The notes below the pieces were generated by a model. It was not told the origin of the DNA. It searched no databases and was given only the letters and a program-made list of their open reading frames with translations. Below are positions 53,796 to 61,740 of a DNA stretch of 64,000 bases, piece after piece. The DNA is from Nocardioides caldifontis. Its GTDB lineage: Bacteria; Actinomycetota; Actinomycetes; Propionibacteriales; Nocardioidaceae. The translations under genes and the position numbers were made by a program. The stretch covers positions 437,187 through 501,186 of the forward strand of contig NZ_ML701736.1 of NCBI RefSeq assembly GCF_008087345.1. Direction: 5' to 3'. Within the stretch, counting starts at the first letter, position 1. The number at the start of each line of letters is the position of its first letter.

Positions 53796-54914
53796 TCAGA
53801 GCCTCTCGAGGTTGGCCCGGACGAACTCCCTCATGTACGGGATCGTGAAGTCGACGTAGCCGCGACGGGTCGGCTCGATGATCCCGGCGACGATCAGCCG
53901 GCTGCGGTACCGCGACACGTACCCGTGGTCGCGCCCGAGCCGCTCGGCGACCTGCGCGATCGAGGACTCGCCGACGTCCTCGGCCATCGCCTTCACGAAG
54001 TCGCGGTCGACCTCGGAGAGGTCGTTCAGCGCCGGCTCGTGCACCGAGAAGCCGACCTCGCGGCGCGCCGCCCGGATCCCGGCCCGGACGTGCTCGACGG
54101 TGATCGACCGCGAACCCGGGTCCTGGCGCCACATCTGGTCACCGACGAGCTGGATCAGGAACGGGTAGCCGTACGTCGCCTCGGCCGCCGTACGCAGCGC
54201 TTCCTCGCCGATCCGGCGACCCGCCTGGGTGACCGGCACCCGGAGCGCCTCCTCCGAGGCGACCTCGCTGAGCGGCTCCAGCACGAACCGCCGCGCCCGC
54301 CGCAGGAACGTCGAGACGTCGGAGGTCAGCAGGTCCTGGACCGCGGCCGGCAGCCCGGCGGCCGCGAAGGCCAGCGGCCGCTCCTCCCGGAACGCGTGCT
54401 GGACCACCGCGCAGAGCTGCGCGACGTCGTCCCTCCCCTGACGGCTGTGCACCTCGTCGAGGGTGAGCAGCAGCCCGGTGCCGTGCGGCTCGAGCTGCTC
54501 GGTGATCGCGTTGAGCTGGGAGCGCAGGCCTCCTGGCCCCTCCGCCGGCGGGAGGTCGAACTCGATGCCGCCGAGGTTCGCCGGCAGGCTCACCCCGGAG
54601 ATCCGTCGCCGCCGCGCGGGCCCCTGGCGCAGCTGCGCGGCGAGCTCCGGGAGCGCCTCCGTGGTCAGCCGGTCCAGCAACCCTCGCGTGGCGGTCTCCG
54701 AGACGACGAGCCAGCTGCGCTCCCGGGCCTGCGCCTCGGCCTCGTTGAGCATCACGGTCTTGCCGATGCCCCGGTTGCCGGTGAAGAGCGCAGCCCGCCC
54801 GGGGGCGCCGGGCCCGGAGTCCAGCGCGTCCCCGATCTCGGCGACGATGGCGTCCCGGCCGGCGATCAGCGGCGGGTTGGTGCCGAACGACGGACGGAAG
54901 GGGCTGCGCTTCAC
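53796..54914 (-). CDS. AAA+ (Orc1/Cdc6-like) ATPase with C-terminal winged helix
   Basis: 372-residue ATPase of unknown function. Walker A GNRGIGKT (46-53), Walker B LLLTLDEVH (Asp153, Glu154), a sensor-like DLLTSDVSTFLRRARRF, and a C-terminal winged HTH (about residues 305-360: ESSIAQVAERLGRDHGYVSRYRSRLI), the domain order of archaeal Orc1/Cdc6 and of STAND-like bacterial ATPases. No catalytic effector is fused. GTG start with AAGGGGG. The promoter contains four TGATGAA repeats on the coding strand. It lies between an AT-rich island and an ABC exporter, with lower GC at its ends, consistent with acquisition. Confidence 0.8.
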   Translation of the reverse strand: MKRSPFRPSFGTNPPLIAGRDAIVAEIGDALDSGPGAPGRAALFTGNRGIGKTVMLNEAEAQARERSWLVVSETATRGLLDRLTTEALPELAAQLRQGPARRRRISGVSLPANLGGIEFDLPPAEGPGGLRSQLNAITEQLEPHGTGLLLTLDEVHSRQGRDDVAQLCAVVQHAFREERPLAFAAAGLPAAVQDLLTSDVSTFLRRARRFVLEPLSEVASEEALRVPVTQAGRRIGEEALRTAAEATYGYPFLIQLVGDQMWRQDPGSRSITVEHVRAGIRAARREVGFSVHEPALNDLSEVDRDFVKAMAEDVGESSIAQVAERLGRDHGYVSRYRSRLIVAGIIEPTRRGYVDFTIPYMREFVRANLERL

Positions 54915-54928
54915 GATGCGACACCCCC

Positions 54929-54974
54929 TTCATCAAGTTTCATCATGCTAGCACATGTTCATCATCTTTCATCA
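54929..54974 (-). repeat. Four phased TGATGAA repeats at the AAA+ ATPase promoter
   Basis: TTCATCA (plus strand) occurs at 54929-54935, 54939-54945, 54958-54964 and 54968-54974, spaced 10, 19 and 10 bp, near whole helical turns, so all lie on one DNA face. A TGCTAGCA palindrome (54946-54953) and a minus-strand TAGCAT -10 (54945-54950) sit in the centre. The run is AT-rich in a GC-rich chromosome. It looks like an operator array. Confidence 0.75.
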
Positions 54975-55034
54975 TTCTGTGACGGGAAGCGCCGGCTCGC
55001 CGCTCGCGGGGGTGAAGATGCGACGGCTCGGCGG

Positions 55035-55790
55035 TCAGGCGTTCTCGCGGCGGAAGACGGAGACGCCCCACCAGACCGCGGCGCCGAACAGCAGCACCGT
55101 CCAGCCCACTCCCCAGCCGAGCGTCGAGACGTCGTAGTCGCCGAAGAACGCGCCGCGGACGGCGTCGACCACGTGCCGGATCGGCATGAAGTCCGAGAGC
55201 CGGTCGAGCCAGTCGGCGCCGAAGCTCATCGGCAGCAGGATCCCGGAGAGCAGCAGCACCGGCATCATCACGAGGTTGATCACCGGGGCCATCACGTCCT
55301 CGCTCTTCACCGTCAGGGCGAAGGCGTTCGACGCCGCGGCGCAAGCACCGCCGAGCAGCAGCGTGAGGACCACCCCGAGCAAGATGCCGGCGAGGTTGAA
55401 GTCCATTCCCAGGGCCAGCCCGAGCACCACCAGGATCACCGCCTGGACGAAGAGCTGGAGCAGGTCGCGGTAGAGCCGGCCGAACAGCAGCGCCGCCCGG
55501 CTGGCCGGCGTGACGCGTTCGGCTTCGATGACCCCTTCGCGCCACTCGCCGATCAGGCTGAAGCCGGCGAAGAACGCACCGAAGATGCCGAGCTGGACGA
55601 GCATGCCGGGGACGAACCAGGTGTACTTGTTGCCGCCCAGCTGGCTGATCACCGGCTCGAGCAGCGGCCCGAAGAGCAGCAGGTAGAGCACCGGCTGGAG
55701 CATCCCGATGATCACCCATGCGGGGTTGCGCAGGTTCATCCGCAGCTGGCGGTTGAAGACGATGAGACTCTCGCGCACGAAGGTGCTCAC
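55035..55790 (-). CDS. ABC-2 type transporter permease
   Basis: Membrane component of 251 residues with six hydrophobic segments (AWVIIGMLQPVLYLLLFGPLL, FGAFFAGFSLIG, LFVQAVILVVLGLAL, GVVLTLLLGGACAA, INLVMMPVLLLSGILLPMS, WTVLLFGAAVWW), the ABC-2 pattern of drug- and daunorubicin-exporter permeases (DrrB-like). ATP is supplied by the gene upstream, which overlaps by 4 bp. Substrate unknown. It ends 120 bp from the AAA+ gene. Confidence 0.87.
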   Translation of the reverse strand: MSTFVRESLIVFNRQLRMNLRNPAWVIIGMLQPVLYLLLFGPLLEPVISQLGGNKYTWFVPGMLVQLGIFGAFFAGFSLIGEWREGVIEAERVTPASRAALLFGRLYRDLLQLFVQAVILVVLGLALGMDFNLAGILLGVVLTLLLGGACAAASNAFALTVKSEDVMAPVINLVMMPVLLLSGILLPMSFGADWLDRLSDFMPIRHVVDAVRGAFFGDYDVSTLGWGVGWTVLLFGAAVWWGVSVFRRENA

Positions 55791-56788
55791 GCGGGCACTC
55801 CTTCCGGCTCGGGGGCAGCCTCGGCAGCGGCCTCCGCGTCACGCAGCGTCCGGCCGGTGAGCGAGAGGAACACGTCGTCGAGGGTGGGGCGGGCGACCTC
55901 GATCGACTCGAGGGTCACGCCGGACGCCTCGAGCTCCCGCAGGAGCCCCGGCACCGCGCGGCCCGCGCGCCCGACGCGGCCGCTGACGCTCCTCCCCTGC
56001 ACCTCGAGGTCGGCCGAGATGGACCCGAGCTTGTCGCGCGCGGTCGCCACCTGGTCGTCGGTGGCCACCTCTAGCGTCACCAGGTCGCCGGCCACCTGCG
56101 CCTTCAAGTTGTCGGCGGTGTCGGAGGCGACGATCCGCCCCTTGTCGATGATCACGATCCGATCCGCCAGCGCGTCGGCCTCGTCGAGGTAGTGCGTGGT
56201 CAGGAAGACCGTCGCTCCCTGCTCGCCCCTCAGCCGCTGGATGTGGCCCCACAGGTTCGCACGCGCCTGCGGGTCCAGCCCGGTCGTCGGCTCGTCGAGG
56301 AAGATCAGCGACGGCCGGTGGATCAGCCCCATGACGATGTCGAGCCGTCTTTTTTGTCCGCCCGACATGTTCTTGGGCATCCGCCGCCAGAGGCCGTCTA
56401 GCTGCAGCTGCTCGAAGAGCCGCTGCCCCTCCCTGGTGGCGTCTTTGCGGGACATCCCGTAGAGCATCCCGTGGTCGACGACCTCGTCGCCGGCGTACGC
56501 ACCGGAGAAGGTCGAACCGACCTGGGAGCAGTAGCCGATGCTCCGGCGCACCTGCACCGGCTGGGTCGCGACGTCGTACCCCGCGACCGTGGCGGTGCCC
56601 GCCGTCGGCTTCAGCAGCGTGGTGAGGATCCGCAGCGTGGTGGTCTTCCCGGCGCCGTTCGGGCCGAGGAACCCGACGATCTCGCCCTCGGCGACGTCGA
56701 GGTCGACGCCGTCGACGGCGGTCACGGAGGTCCTGGTCCTCCCCTGCCGGGTCTCGAAGGTCTGCACGAGTCCGCGTGCAGTGATCAT
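55787..56788 (-). CDS. ABC transporter ATP-binding protein (DrrA-like)
   Basis: ATPase of 333 residues with Walker A GPNGAGKTTT, signature MSGGQKRRLDIVMGL, Walker [13 protein letters not shown] and the H-loop TTHYLDEADALADR, then a C-terminal DUF4162-like extension (ITVEVAT-type region, ending TGRTLRDAEAAAEAAP). Members of the DrrA group power export of antibiotics and lipids. ATG at 56788; a longer frame is open upstream but has no start signal. Partner permease overlaps by 4 bp. Confidence 0.9.
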   Translation of the reverse strand: MITARGLVQTFETRQGRTRTSVTAVDGVDLDVAEGEIVGFLGPNGAGKTTTLRILTTLLKPTAGTATVAGYDVATQPVQVRRSIGYCSQVGSTFSGAYAGDEVVDHGMLYGMSRKDATREGQRLFEQLQLDGLWRRMPKNMSGGQKRRLDIVMGLIHRPSLIFLDEPTTGLDPQARANLWGHIQRLRGEQGATVFLTTHYLDEADALADRIVIIDKGRIVASDTADNLKAQVAGDLVTLEVATDDQVATARDKLGSISADLEVQGRSVSGRVGRAGRAVPGLLRELEASGVTLESIEVARPTLDDVFLSLTGRTLRDAEAAAEAAPEPEGVPA

Positions 56789-56901
56789 GGGCGGCTCCCT
56801 GTGTCGCGCGTGCACCACCGGCGAGGATGGCCACGGCGGACCGCGAGGGTCAACCGGGTTTGCCGGCAGCAGGGAGTCTGACGCCGCCCACCGACAGAAC
56901 T

Positions 56902-56919
56902 CATCGGCCGGGGCCGATG
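56902..56919 (-). terminator. Hairpin terminator after the thioesterase gene
   Basis: CATCGGCC and GGCCGATG pair with a 2-nt loop, 6 bp after the thioesterase stop on the minus strand. No U-tract. Confidence 0.55.
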
Positions 56920-56925
56920 TGCCTC

Positions 56926-57453
56926 TCAGCCGGTGAAGATCATGCAGCTGCTGGTCGCGTGCGCCACGAGCTTCCCGGCCTCGTCCTTGACCTCCGCCTG
57001 CGCCAGCGCCGTGCGCCGGCCGCGCTGGATGACCGTGCCCTCGCAGGTGAGGAGACCGGAATCGAGGGTGACCGGGCGGAGGAACTTCACGTTGAGGTCC
57101 AGCGAGGTGTAGCCCTCCCCCGGCGCCAGCGTCGAGTGCACCGCGCAGGCCGCGGCCGTGTCGAGCAGCGACGACAGCACGCCTCCGTGCACCGACCCGA
57201 GCGGGTTGTAGTGGAACTCCTGCGCGCGCATCGTCACCACCACGCGCCCGGCCTCGGGGCGGAAGTCCTCGAAGTCGAGGGTGTCCATGATCGGCGGCCG
57301 CGGCAGCTCGCCCGCCACCGTCGCCTGCAGCTGCGCCAGCCCGTCGAGCCCGGCGATCTTCGACAGGTCGGTCTGGCCGGGCGAGACCCACTCCACCGTG
57401 CGGGAGCGCGTCGCGAACGTGGGGCTGTCGGACAACGGCTGGGTCTGGGTCAT
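56926..57453 (-). CDS. PaaI-type hotdog thioesterase
   Basis: Acyl-CoA thioesterase-like protein of 175 residues. The hotdog domain contains the NPLGSVHGGVLSSLLDTAAAC signature, GYTSLDLNVKFLRPV and RRTALAQAEVKDEAGKLVAHATSSCMIF, matching PaaI/YbgC-like enzymes acting on aromatic or medium-chain CoA thioesters. Substrate unknown. The ATG at 57453 is 6 nt after a CAGGCT -10 with a perfect TTGACA 17 bp upstream, so it appears leaderless. It diverges from the HxlR regulator, the likely controller. Confidence 0.87.
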   Translation of the reverse strand: MTQTQPLSDSPTFATRSRTVEWVSPGQTDLSKIAGLDGLAQLQATVAGELPRPPIMDTLDFEDFRPEAGRVVVTMRAQEFHYNPLGSVHGGVLSSLLDTAAACAVHSTLAPGEGYTSLDLNVKFLRPVTLDSGLLTCEGTVIQRGRRTALAQAEVKDEAGKLVAHATSSCMIFTG

Positions 57454-57459
57454 GGACGC

Positions 57460-57501
57460 AGCCTGCCACCGCTTGCTGGGTCTGTCAACGAGACCTAGCC
57501 T
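57460..57501. promoter_or_regulatory. Divergent thioesterase/hxlR promoters with shared operator
   Basis: Minus strand: TTGACA (57483-57488), 17-bp spacer, CAGGCT (57460-57465), 6 nt, ATG. Plus strand: TTGCTG (57473-57478), 17-bp spacer, TAGCCT (57496-57501), 6 nt, ATG. The inverted repeat GGTCT-N7-AGACC (57479-57495) fills the plus spacer exactly and includes the minus -35. Confidence 0.75.
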
Positions 57502-57507
57502 GGTGTC

Positions 57508-58002
57508 ATGACCGCGACCGCCCCCGAGGCCCTCGACTACGCCGTCGACAACTGCACGATCGGCCGTGCCATGGCGGTCCTCGGCGAGCGGTGGACCCTG
57601 GTCGTCCTCCGCGAGGTCTTCAACGGCATCCGCCGGTTCGACGACATGCAGCAGCACGCCGGCATCCCTCGTCAGGTGCTCACCGACCGGCTGGCCCGGC
57701 TCGTCGAGCACGACGTGCTCCGGAGGGAGCCCTACCGGCTGCCGGGCGAGCGGACCCGCCACGAGTACCGGCTGACCCCCAAGGGGTTCGACCTCTACCC
57801 CGTCATGGTCGCCCTCGCGGCCTGGGGCGACCGCTACCTCGCCGACCCGGACGGCCCGCCGGTCACCTTCCACCACGTCGGGTGCGGCGCCCCCGTCCGG
57901 GTCCGGCTGCACTGCGACGACGACCACCACGTCGAGGAGGTGCGCCAGGTCGCCCCTCGACCGGGGCCCGGTGCGCACCGCCGCGGGCCGGCTCAGAGCT
58001 GA
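57508..58002 (+). CDS. HxlR-family transcriptional regulator
   Basis: 164-residue HxlR (DUF24) winged-helix regulator. CTIGRAMAVLGERWTLVVLREVFNGIRRFDDMQ is the family signature, with the cysteine in DNCTIG that HxlR members use to sense electrophiles, and DRLARLVEHDVLRREPY is the recognition helix and wing. The C-terminal tail has Cys/His clusters (HHVGCGAP, HCDDDHHV), unusual and possibly metal-binding. Leaderless ATG. It diverges from the thioesterase gene and probably binds the shared GGTCT-N7-AGACC site. Its last codons overlap the end of the convergent dehydrogenase gene by 10 bp. Confidence 0.88.
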   Translation: MTATAPEALDYAVDNCTIGRAMAVLGERWTLVVLREVFNGIRRFDDMQQHAGIPRQVLTDRLARLVEHDVLRREPYRLPGERTRHEYRLTPKGFDLYPVMVALAAWGDRYLADPDGPPVTFHHVGCGAPVRVRLHCDDDHHVEEVRQVAPRPGPGAHRRGPAQS

Positions 58003-60140
58003 CCGACGAGCTTGTCCGGGGTGACCGGGAGGTCGCGGACCCGCACCCCCGTCGCGTGGAAGACCGCGTTGACCACGGCCGCCGGCGAGCCGACGATGCC
58101 GATCTCGCCGATCCCGCGCGAACCCATCGGCGTGGCCACCGTGTCCGCCTCGTCGAGCCACTCGGCCTCGAGCCGCTGCACGTCCGCGTGCGCCGCGACG
58201 TGGTAGGTCGCGAGGTCCTGCGTGACGGTGTGGCCGAAGCGGGGGTCACGCCACCCTTCCTCGAAGAGCGCCGCCGAGAGCCCCATCGTGAGGCCACCGA
58301 GGAGCTGCGACCGCGCGGTCGTCGGGTTGACCACCCGCCCGACCGAGTAGACGCCGAGGAGCCGGGGCACGCGCACCTCGCCCGTCCAGCGGTGCACCCG
58401 CGCCTCGGCGAAGACCGCCCCGAAGGAGTGCATCGCGTAGCGCTCCTTCTCGGGGTTCTCCTCCGCCGCCGCGGTGGTGACCGCGCCCACCTCGGGCGCC
58501 TCGCCGTGCTCCTCCCGGAAGGCCTGCGCCGCGGCGACGATCGCCGACCCCCACGAGCTGGTCCCGGACGAACCGCCGGCAACCGAGGCGGACGGCAGGT
58601 CCGAGTCACCGATCCGCAGGACCACCGCCTCCGTCGGGCACCCCAGCGCGTCCGCGGCGATCTGGGTGAGCACGGTCCAGGCGCCGGTGCCGATGTCGAC
58701 CGCCCCGATCGAGACCGCGAGGCGACCGCCGTGCAGGGCCTCGACCCGGCAGGTGTTCCCGGGCATCGCCATCATCGGGTAGCTCGACGCCGCGACCCCG
58801 GTGCCGACCCACCACTCCCCCTCCTGCCGGCTGCGTGGCTCCGACGGCCGGTCCGCCCAGCCGAACCGCTCGGCGCCGCGCCGCAGGCACTCGACGAGCC
58901 GGCGGTCGTGGAACGGCTTGCCGGTGTCCGGGTCGATCTCCGGCTCGTTCCGCTCGCGCAGCGTGACAGGGTCGAGGCCGCACCGCACGGCCAGGTCGTC
59001 GATGGCGACCTCCTGTGCGTAGGCCCCGGGCATCTCGCCCGGCGCACGCATCCAGGACGGCACCGCCACGTCGAGCATCGCGAGCCGGTGGGAGGTCCGC
59101 CGGTTCGGGCCGGCGTACATCATCCGGGTCGGCGACGCGGTCTGCTCGGCGTACTCCTTGAGCCTCGACGTCTGCTCGACCACCCGGTGCTCGAGCGCCT
59201 GCAGCCGCCCCTCGTCGTCGGCGCCGAGCCGGAAGTGGGAGAAGGTCGCGGTGCGGTAGCCGGTGAGCGAGAACATCTGCTGGCGGGTGACGGCGAGCTT
59301 CACCGCGCGGCCAGGAAGCGCGCGGGCGGTCAGCGCGACCGCCATCTCGGGCGCGTGCGGGACCCCCTTGCTGCCGAAGCCGCCGCCGACGTTCGGCGCG
59401 AGCACCCGCACCTGCTCCGGCTCCAGGCCGAGCATCGGCGCGAAGGCGGAGCGGACGCCGTGCACGCCCTGGGTGGAGTCGTACATGGTCAGCCGCGAGC
59501 CGCCGCCGGGGTCGTCCTCCCACACGGCCATCGCGGCGTGCGGCTCCATCGGGTTGTTGTGCTCGAAGGGGGTCCGGTAGGTCTCCTCGACCAGCACCTC
59601 CGCGGCGGCGATCGCCGCGTCGACGTCGCCCTCCTCGGTGTCGGTCGGCATCGACGGGTTCACCGAGTCCGGCTTGTACGTCGGGGTGGAGTCGGTGAGC
59701 TCGGCGGAGAACGGCTCCTCGGCGTACGTCACGTCGACGAGCGCGGCTCCCTCGCGGGCGGCCTCCAGGGACTCGGCGGCGACCACCGCGACGATCTCGT
59801 TGCGGAACGACACCCGCGGCGTCTGGAGCACCAGCAGCTCGGGCTCGTCGTCTCCCTGGAGCCGCGGCGCGTTGGTGTGGTCGACGACGTGCACGACGCC
59901 GGGGTGGGCCAGCGCCCGCGACGCGTCGACCGACTCGATCCGCCCCTTGGCGATCCGCGAGGTCACCAGCCACAGGTGGAGCAGCGGCAGCTCGCGGCCG
60001 AGGAGCTCGCCGAGGTCGTGCTCGACGGCGTACGGCGCGGTGCCGGTGACCTTCGCCCGGCCGTCGACGCGGACGTGCTCGCGACCCACGGACCGCACGT
60101 CGATCGGCCGGGTGGGCCGCTGCTGCGGCTCGTCGCTCAT
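57993..60140 (-). CDS. yagR: Molybdopterin-binding subunit of aldehyde/xanthine dehydrogenase (PaoC/YagR-like)
   Basis: Large molybdenum-cofactor subunit, 715 residues. The start at 60140 is the ATG of MSDEPQQRPTRPIDV. Typical family strings include VDGRAKVTGTAPYAVEHDLG, GGGFGSKGVPHAPE (molybdopterin contact), the AGSSGTSSWGSAIVAAA-type glycine loop and RGIGEIGIVG near the C-terminus, where Glu679 is the expected catalytic base. In E. coli PaoABC oxidises aromatic aldehydes. Gene order T-S-R with 4-bp overlaps indicates one operon and a stable heterotrimer. Confidence 0.9.
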   Translation of the reverse strand: MSDEPQQRPTRPIDVRSVGREHVRVDGRAKVTGTAPYAVEHDLGELLGRELPLLHLWLVTSRIAKGRIESVDASRALAHPGVVHVVDHTNAPRLQGDDEPELLVLQTPRVSFRNEIVAVVAAESLEAAREGAALVDVTYAEEPFSAELTDSTPTYKPDSVNPSMPTDTEEGDVDAAIAAAEVLVEETYRTPFEHNNPMEPHAAMAVWEDDPGGGSRLTMYDSTQGVHGVRSAFAPMLGLEPEQVRVLAPNVGGGFGSKGVPHAPEMAVALTARALPGRAVKLAVTRQQMFSLTGYRTATFSHFRLGADDEGRLQALEHRVVEQTSRLKEYAEQTASPTRMMYAGPNRRTSHRLAMLDVAVPSWMRAPGEMPGAYAQEVAIDDLAVRCGLDPVTLRERNEPEIDPDTGKPFHDRRLVECLRRGAERFGWADRPSEPRSRQEGEWWVGTGVAASSYPMMAMPGNTCRVEALHGGRLAVSIGAVDIGTGAWTVLTQIAADALGCPTEAVVLRIGDSDLPSASVAGGSSGTSSWGSAIVAAAQAFREEHGEAPEVGAVTTAAAEENPEKERYAMHSFGAVFAEARVHRWTGEVRVPRLLGVYSVGRVVNPTTARSQLLGGLTMGLSAALFEEGWRDPRFGHTVTQDLATYHVAAHADVQRLEAEWLDEADTVATPMGSRGIGEIGIVGSPAAVVNAVFHATGVRVRDLPVTPDKLVGQL

Positions 60141-61135
60141 CGTCCACCTCCCGCGAGCCGGCCGAGCACCAGGGCGGTCGCGCCGCGGACCATCGGCACC
60201 TTGAACGCCGTGCCGGGCGACGTCTCGGCCTGCTCGAGCTCCGCGTCCGCGGCGGCGAGGACCGCCTCCTCGCTGAACCGCTCGCCGCGGAGCGCCTCCT
60301 CGGCCCGGAGCGCGCGCCACGGCTTGTGCGCGACACCGCCCCACACGATGCGCACGTCGCGCACGACGTCGCCGTCGAGCTCCAGCCCGGCGGCGACCGA
60401 GGCGAGCGCGAAGGCGTAGCTCGCGCGGTCCCGCGCCTTGTAGTACGTCGACCGCTGGGCCACCGGCGAGGCCGGGAGCTCGACCGCCGTGATCAGCTCG
60501 CCGTGCTCGAGGACGGTGTCCTTCTCGGGGGCGTCGCCGGGCAGCCGGTGGAGCTCGGCGACCGGGAGGCGCCGCTCGCCGGCCGGCCCGTCCGTGACCA
60601 CCGAGGCGTCGACGGCGGCGAGGGCCACCGCCAGGTCCGAGGGGTGCACGGTGACGCACTCCGGTGAGGCGCCGAGGACCGCGTTGTAGCGGGCGAACCC
60701 CTCGACCGCCGAGCAGCCGGAGCCGGGCTCACGCTTGTTGCACGGGGTCGAGACGTCCTGGAAGTAGACGCACCGCGTCCGCTGCAGGAGGTTGCCGCCG
60801 GTCGTCGCCTGGTGGCGGATCTGCGCCGAGGCGGCGGAGACCAGCGCCCGGGCCACGGCGGGGAACTCGCGCCGCACGACCGGGTGCGCGGCCAGGTCGC
60901 TGTTGCGCACGTTGGCGCCGACCCTCAGGACGGTCCCGCCGCCGACGTCGGCCACCTCCACGTCGTGCAGCGGCAGACCGCGGACGTCGACGAGGAGCCC
61001 CGGCCGGGCGACCCCGAGCTTGAGGTGGTCGACGAGGTTGGTGCCGCCGGCGAGGAACCGCGCGTCCGGGTCGTCGGCGACCGCGCGGACGGCGGTGGCG
61101 ACGTCGTCCGGGCGCAGGTAGTCGAAGGGCCTCAC
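60137..61135 (-). CDS. yagS: FAD-binding subunit of aldehyde/xanthine dehydrogenase (PaoB/YagS-like)
   Basis: 332 residues from the GTG at 61135, which overlaps the YagT stop. FAD-binding motifs: FLAGGTNLVDHLKLGVARP and TTGGNLLQRTRC. The stretch CVYFQDVSTPCNKREPGSGC with further Cys is the PaoB-type insertion that carries a 4Fe-4S cluster, absent from simple xanthine dehydrogenases. VTVHPSDLAVALAAVDA is a typical C-terminal beginning. Electrons pass from the molybdenum subunit through the Fe-S subunit to FAD here. Confidence 0.9.
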   Translation of the reverse strand: MRPFDYLRPDDVATAVRAVADDPDARFLAGGTNLVDHLKLGVARPGLLVDVRGLPLHDVEVADVGGGTVLRVGANVRNSDLAAHPVVRREFPAVARALVSAASAQIRHQATTGGNLLQRTRCVYFQDVSTPCNKREPGSGCSAVEGFARYNAVLGASPECVTVHPSDLAVALAAVDASVVTDGPAGERRLPVAELHRLPGDAPEKDTVLEHGELITAVELPASPVAQRSTYYKARDRASYAFALASVAAGLELDGDVVRDVRIVWGGVAHKPWRALRAEEALRGERFSEEAVLAAADAELEQAETSPGTAFKVPMVRGATALVLGRLAGGGR

Positions 61136-61707
61136 GCCTCGCCCCCGCTCGCGACGCACTCGCGGACCGCGGCGAGGATCCCGACGTAGGCGCCGCACCG
61201 GCAGAGGTTCCCGCTCATCCGCTCACGCAGCTCGTCGTCGTCCGGGTCGACCTCGGCGTCAAGGTCCTCGGTGACGTGGCTGGGGTGGCCCTCGCGGAGC
61301 TCGTCGAGCATCCCGACGGCCGAGCAGACCTGGCCCGGCGTGCAGTAGCCGCACTGGAAGGCGTCGTTGCGGAGGAACGCGTCGGCCACCGGGTGCAGCC
61401 CGTCGGCGTGCCCCTCCCCGAGCCCGGCGGCGGTGACGACCTCTGCCCCGTCGTACGACACGGCGAGGGCGAGGCAGGTCAGGTGGCGCCGACCGTCGAG
61501 CAGCACCGTGCAGGAACCGCACTGTCCGTGGTCGCACCCCTTCTTCGGCGCGGTGTTGCCGAGCCGCTCGCGCAGGAGGTCCAGCACGGTCGTGCGGACG
61601 TCGACGTCGAGGGTGTGGTCGACGCCGTCGACGCGGAACGACACGGTCGGCACGGGCGGCACCCTCCGTCGGCTGGTGGCTGGGGTTGGTGGCTGGGGTT
61701 GCTCCAC
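61132..61707 (-). CDS. yagT: 2Fe-2S subunit of aldehyde/xanthine dehydrogenase (PaoA/YagT-like)
   Basis: 191 residues (start GTG at 61707, uncertain). Two clusters: the plant-ferredoxin type in KKGCDHGQCGSCTVL with the fourth Cys in RHLTC, and the second in FQCGYCTPGQVC together with GNLCRCGAY. E. coli PaoA has a Tat signal peptide and works in the periplasm; no twin-arginine signal is visible here (the two Arg pairs near residue 13 lack the following hydrophobic core), so this enzyme is likely cytoplasmic. First gene of the operon. Confidence 0.88.
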   Translation of the reverse strand: MEQPQPPTPATSRRRVPPVPTVSFRVDGVDHTLDVDVRTTVLDLLRERLGNTAPKKGCDHGQCGSCTVLLDGRRHLTCLALAVSYDGAEVVTAAGLGEGHADGLHPVADAFLRNDAFQCGYCTPGQVCSAVGMLDELREGHPSHVTEDLDAEVDPDDDELRERMSGNLCRCGAYVGILAAVRECVASGGEA

Positions 61708-61723
61708 CTATGACCGCGGTGTC

Positions 61724-61740
61724 CCGGGGTCAAACCCCGG
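61724..61740 (-). terminator. Hairpin between the PGPGW gene and yagT
   Basis: CCGGGG and CCCCGG pair around a 5-nt loop (TCAAA on the plus strand) directly after the stop codon of the minus-strand membrane-protein gene. It could end that transcript or shape the yagT leader. Confidence 0.45.
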
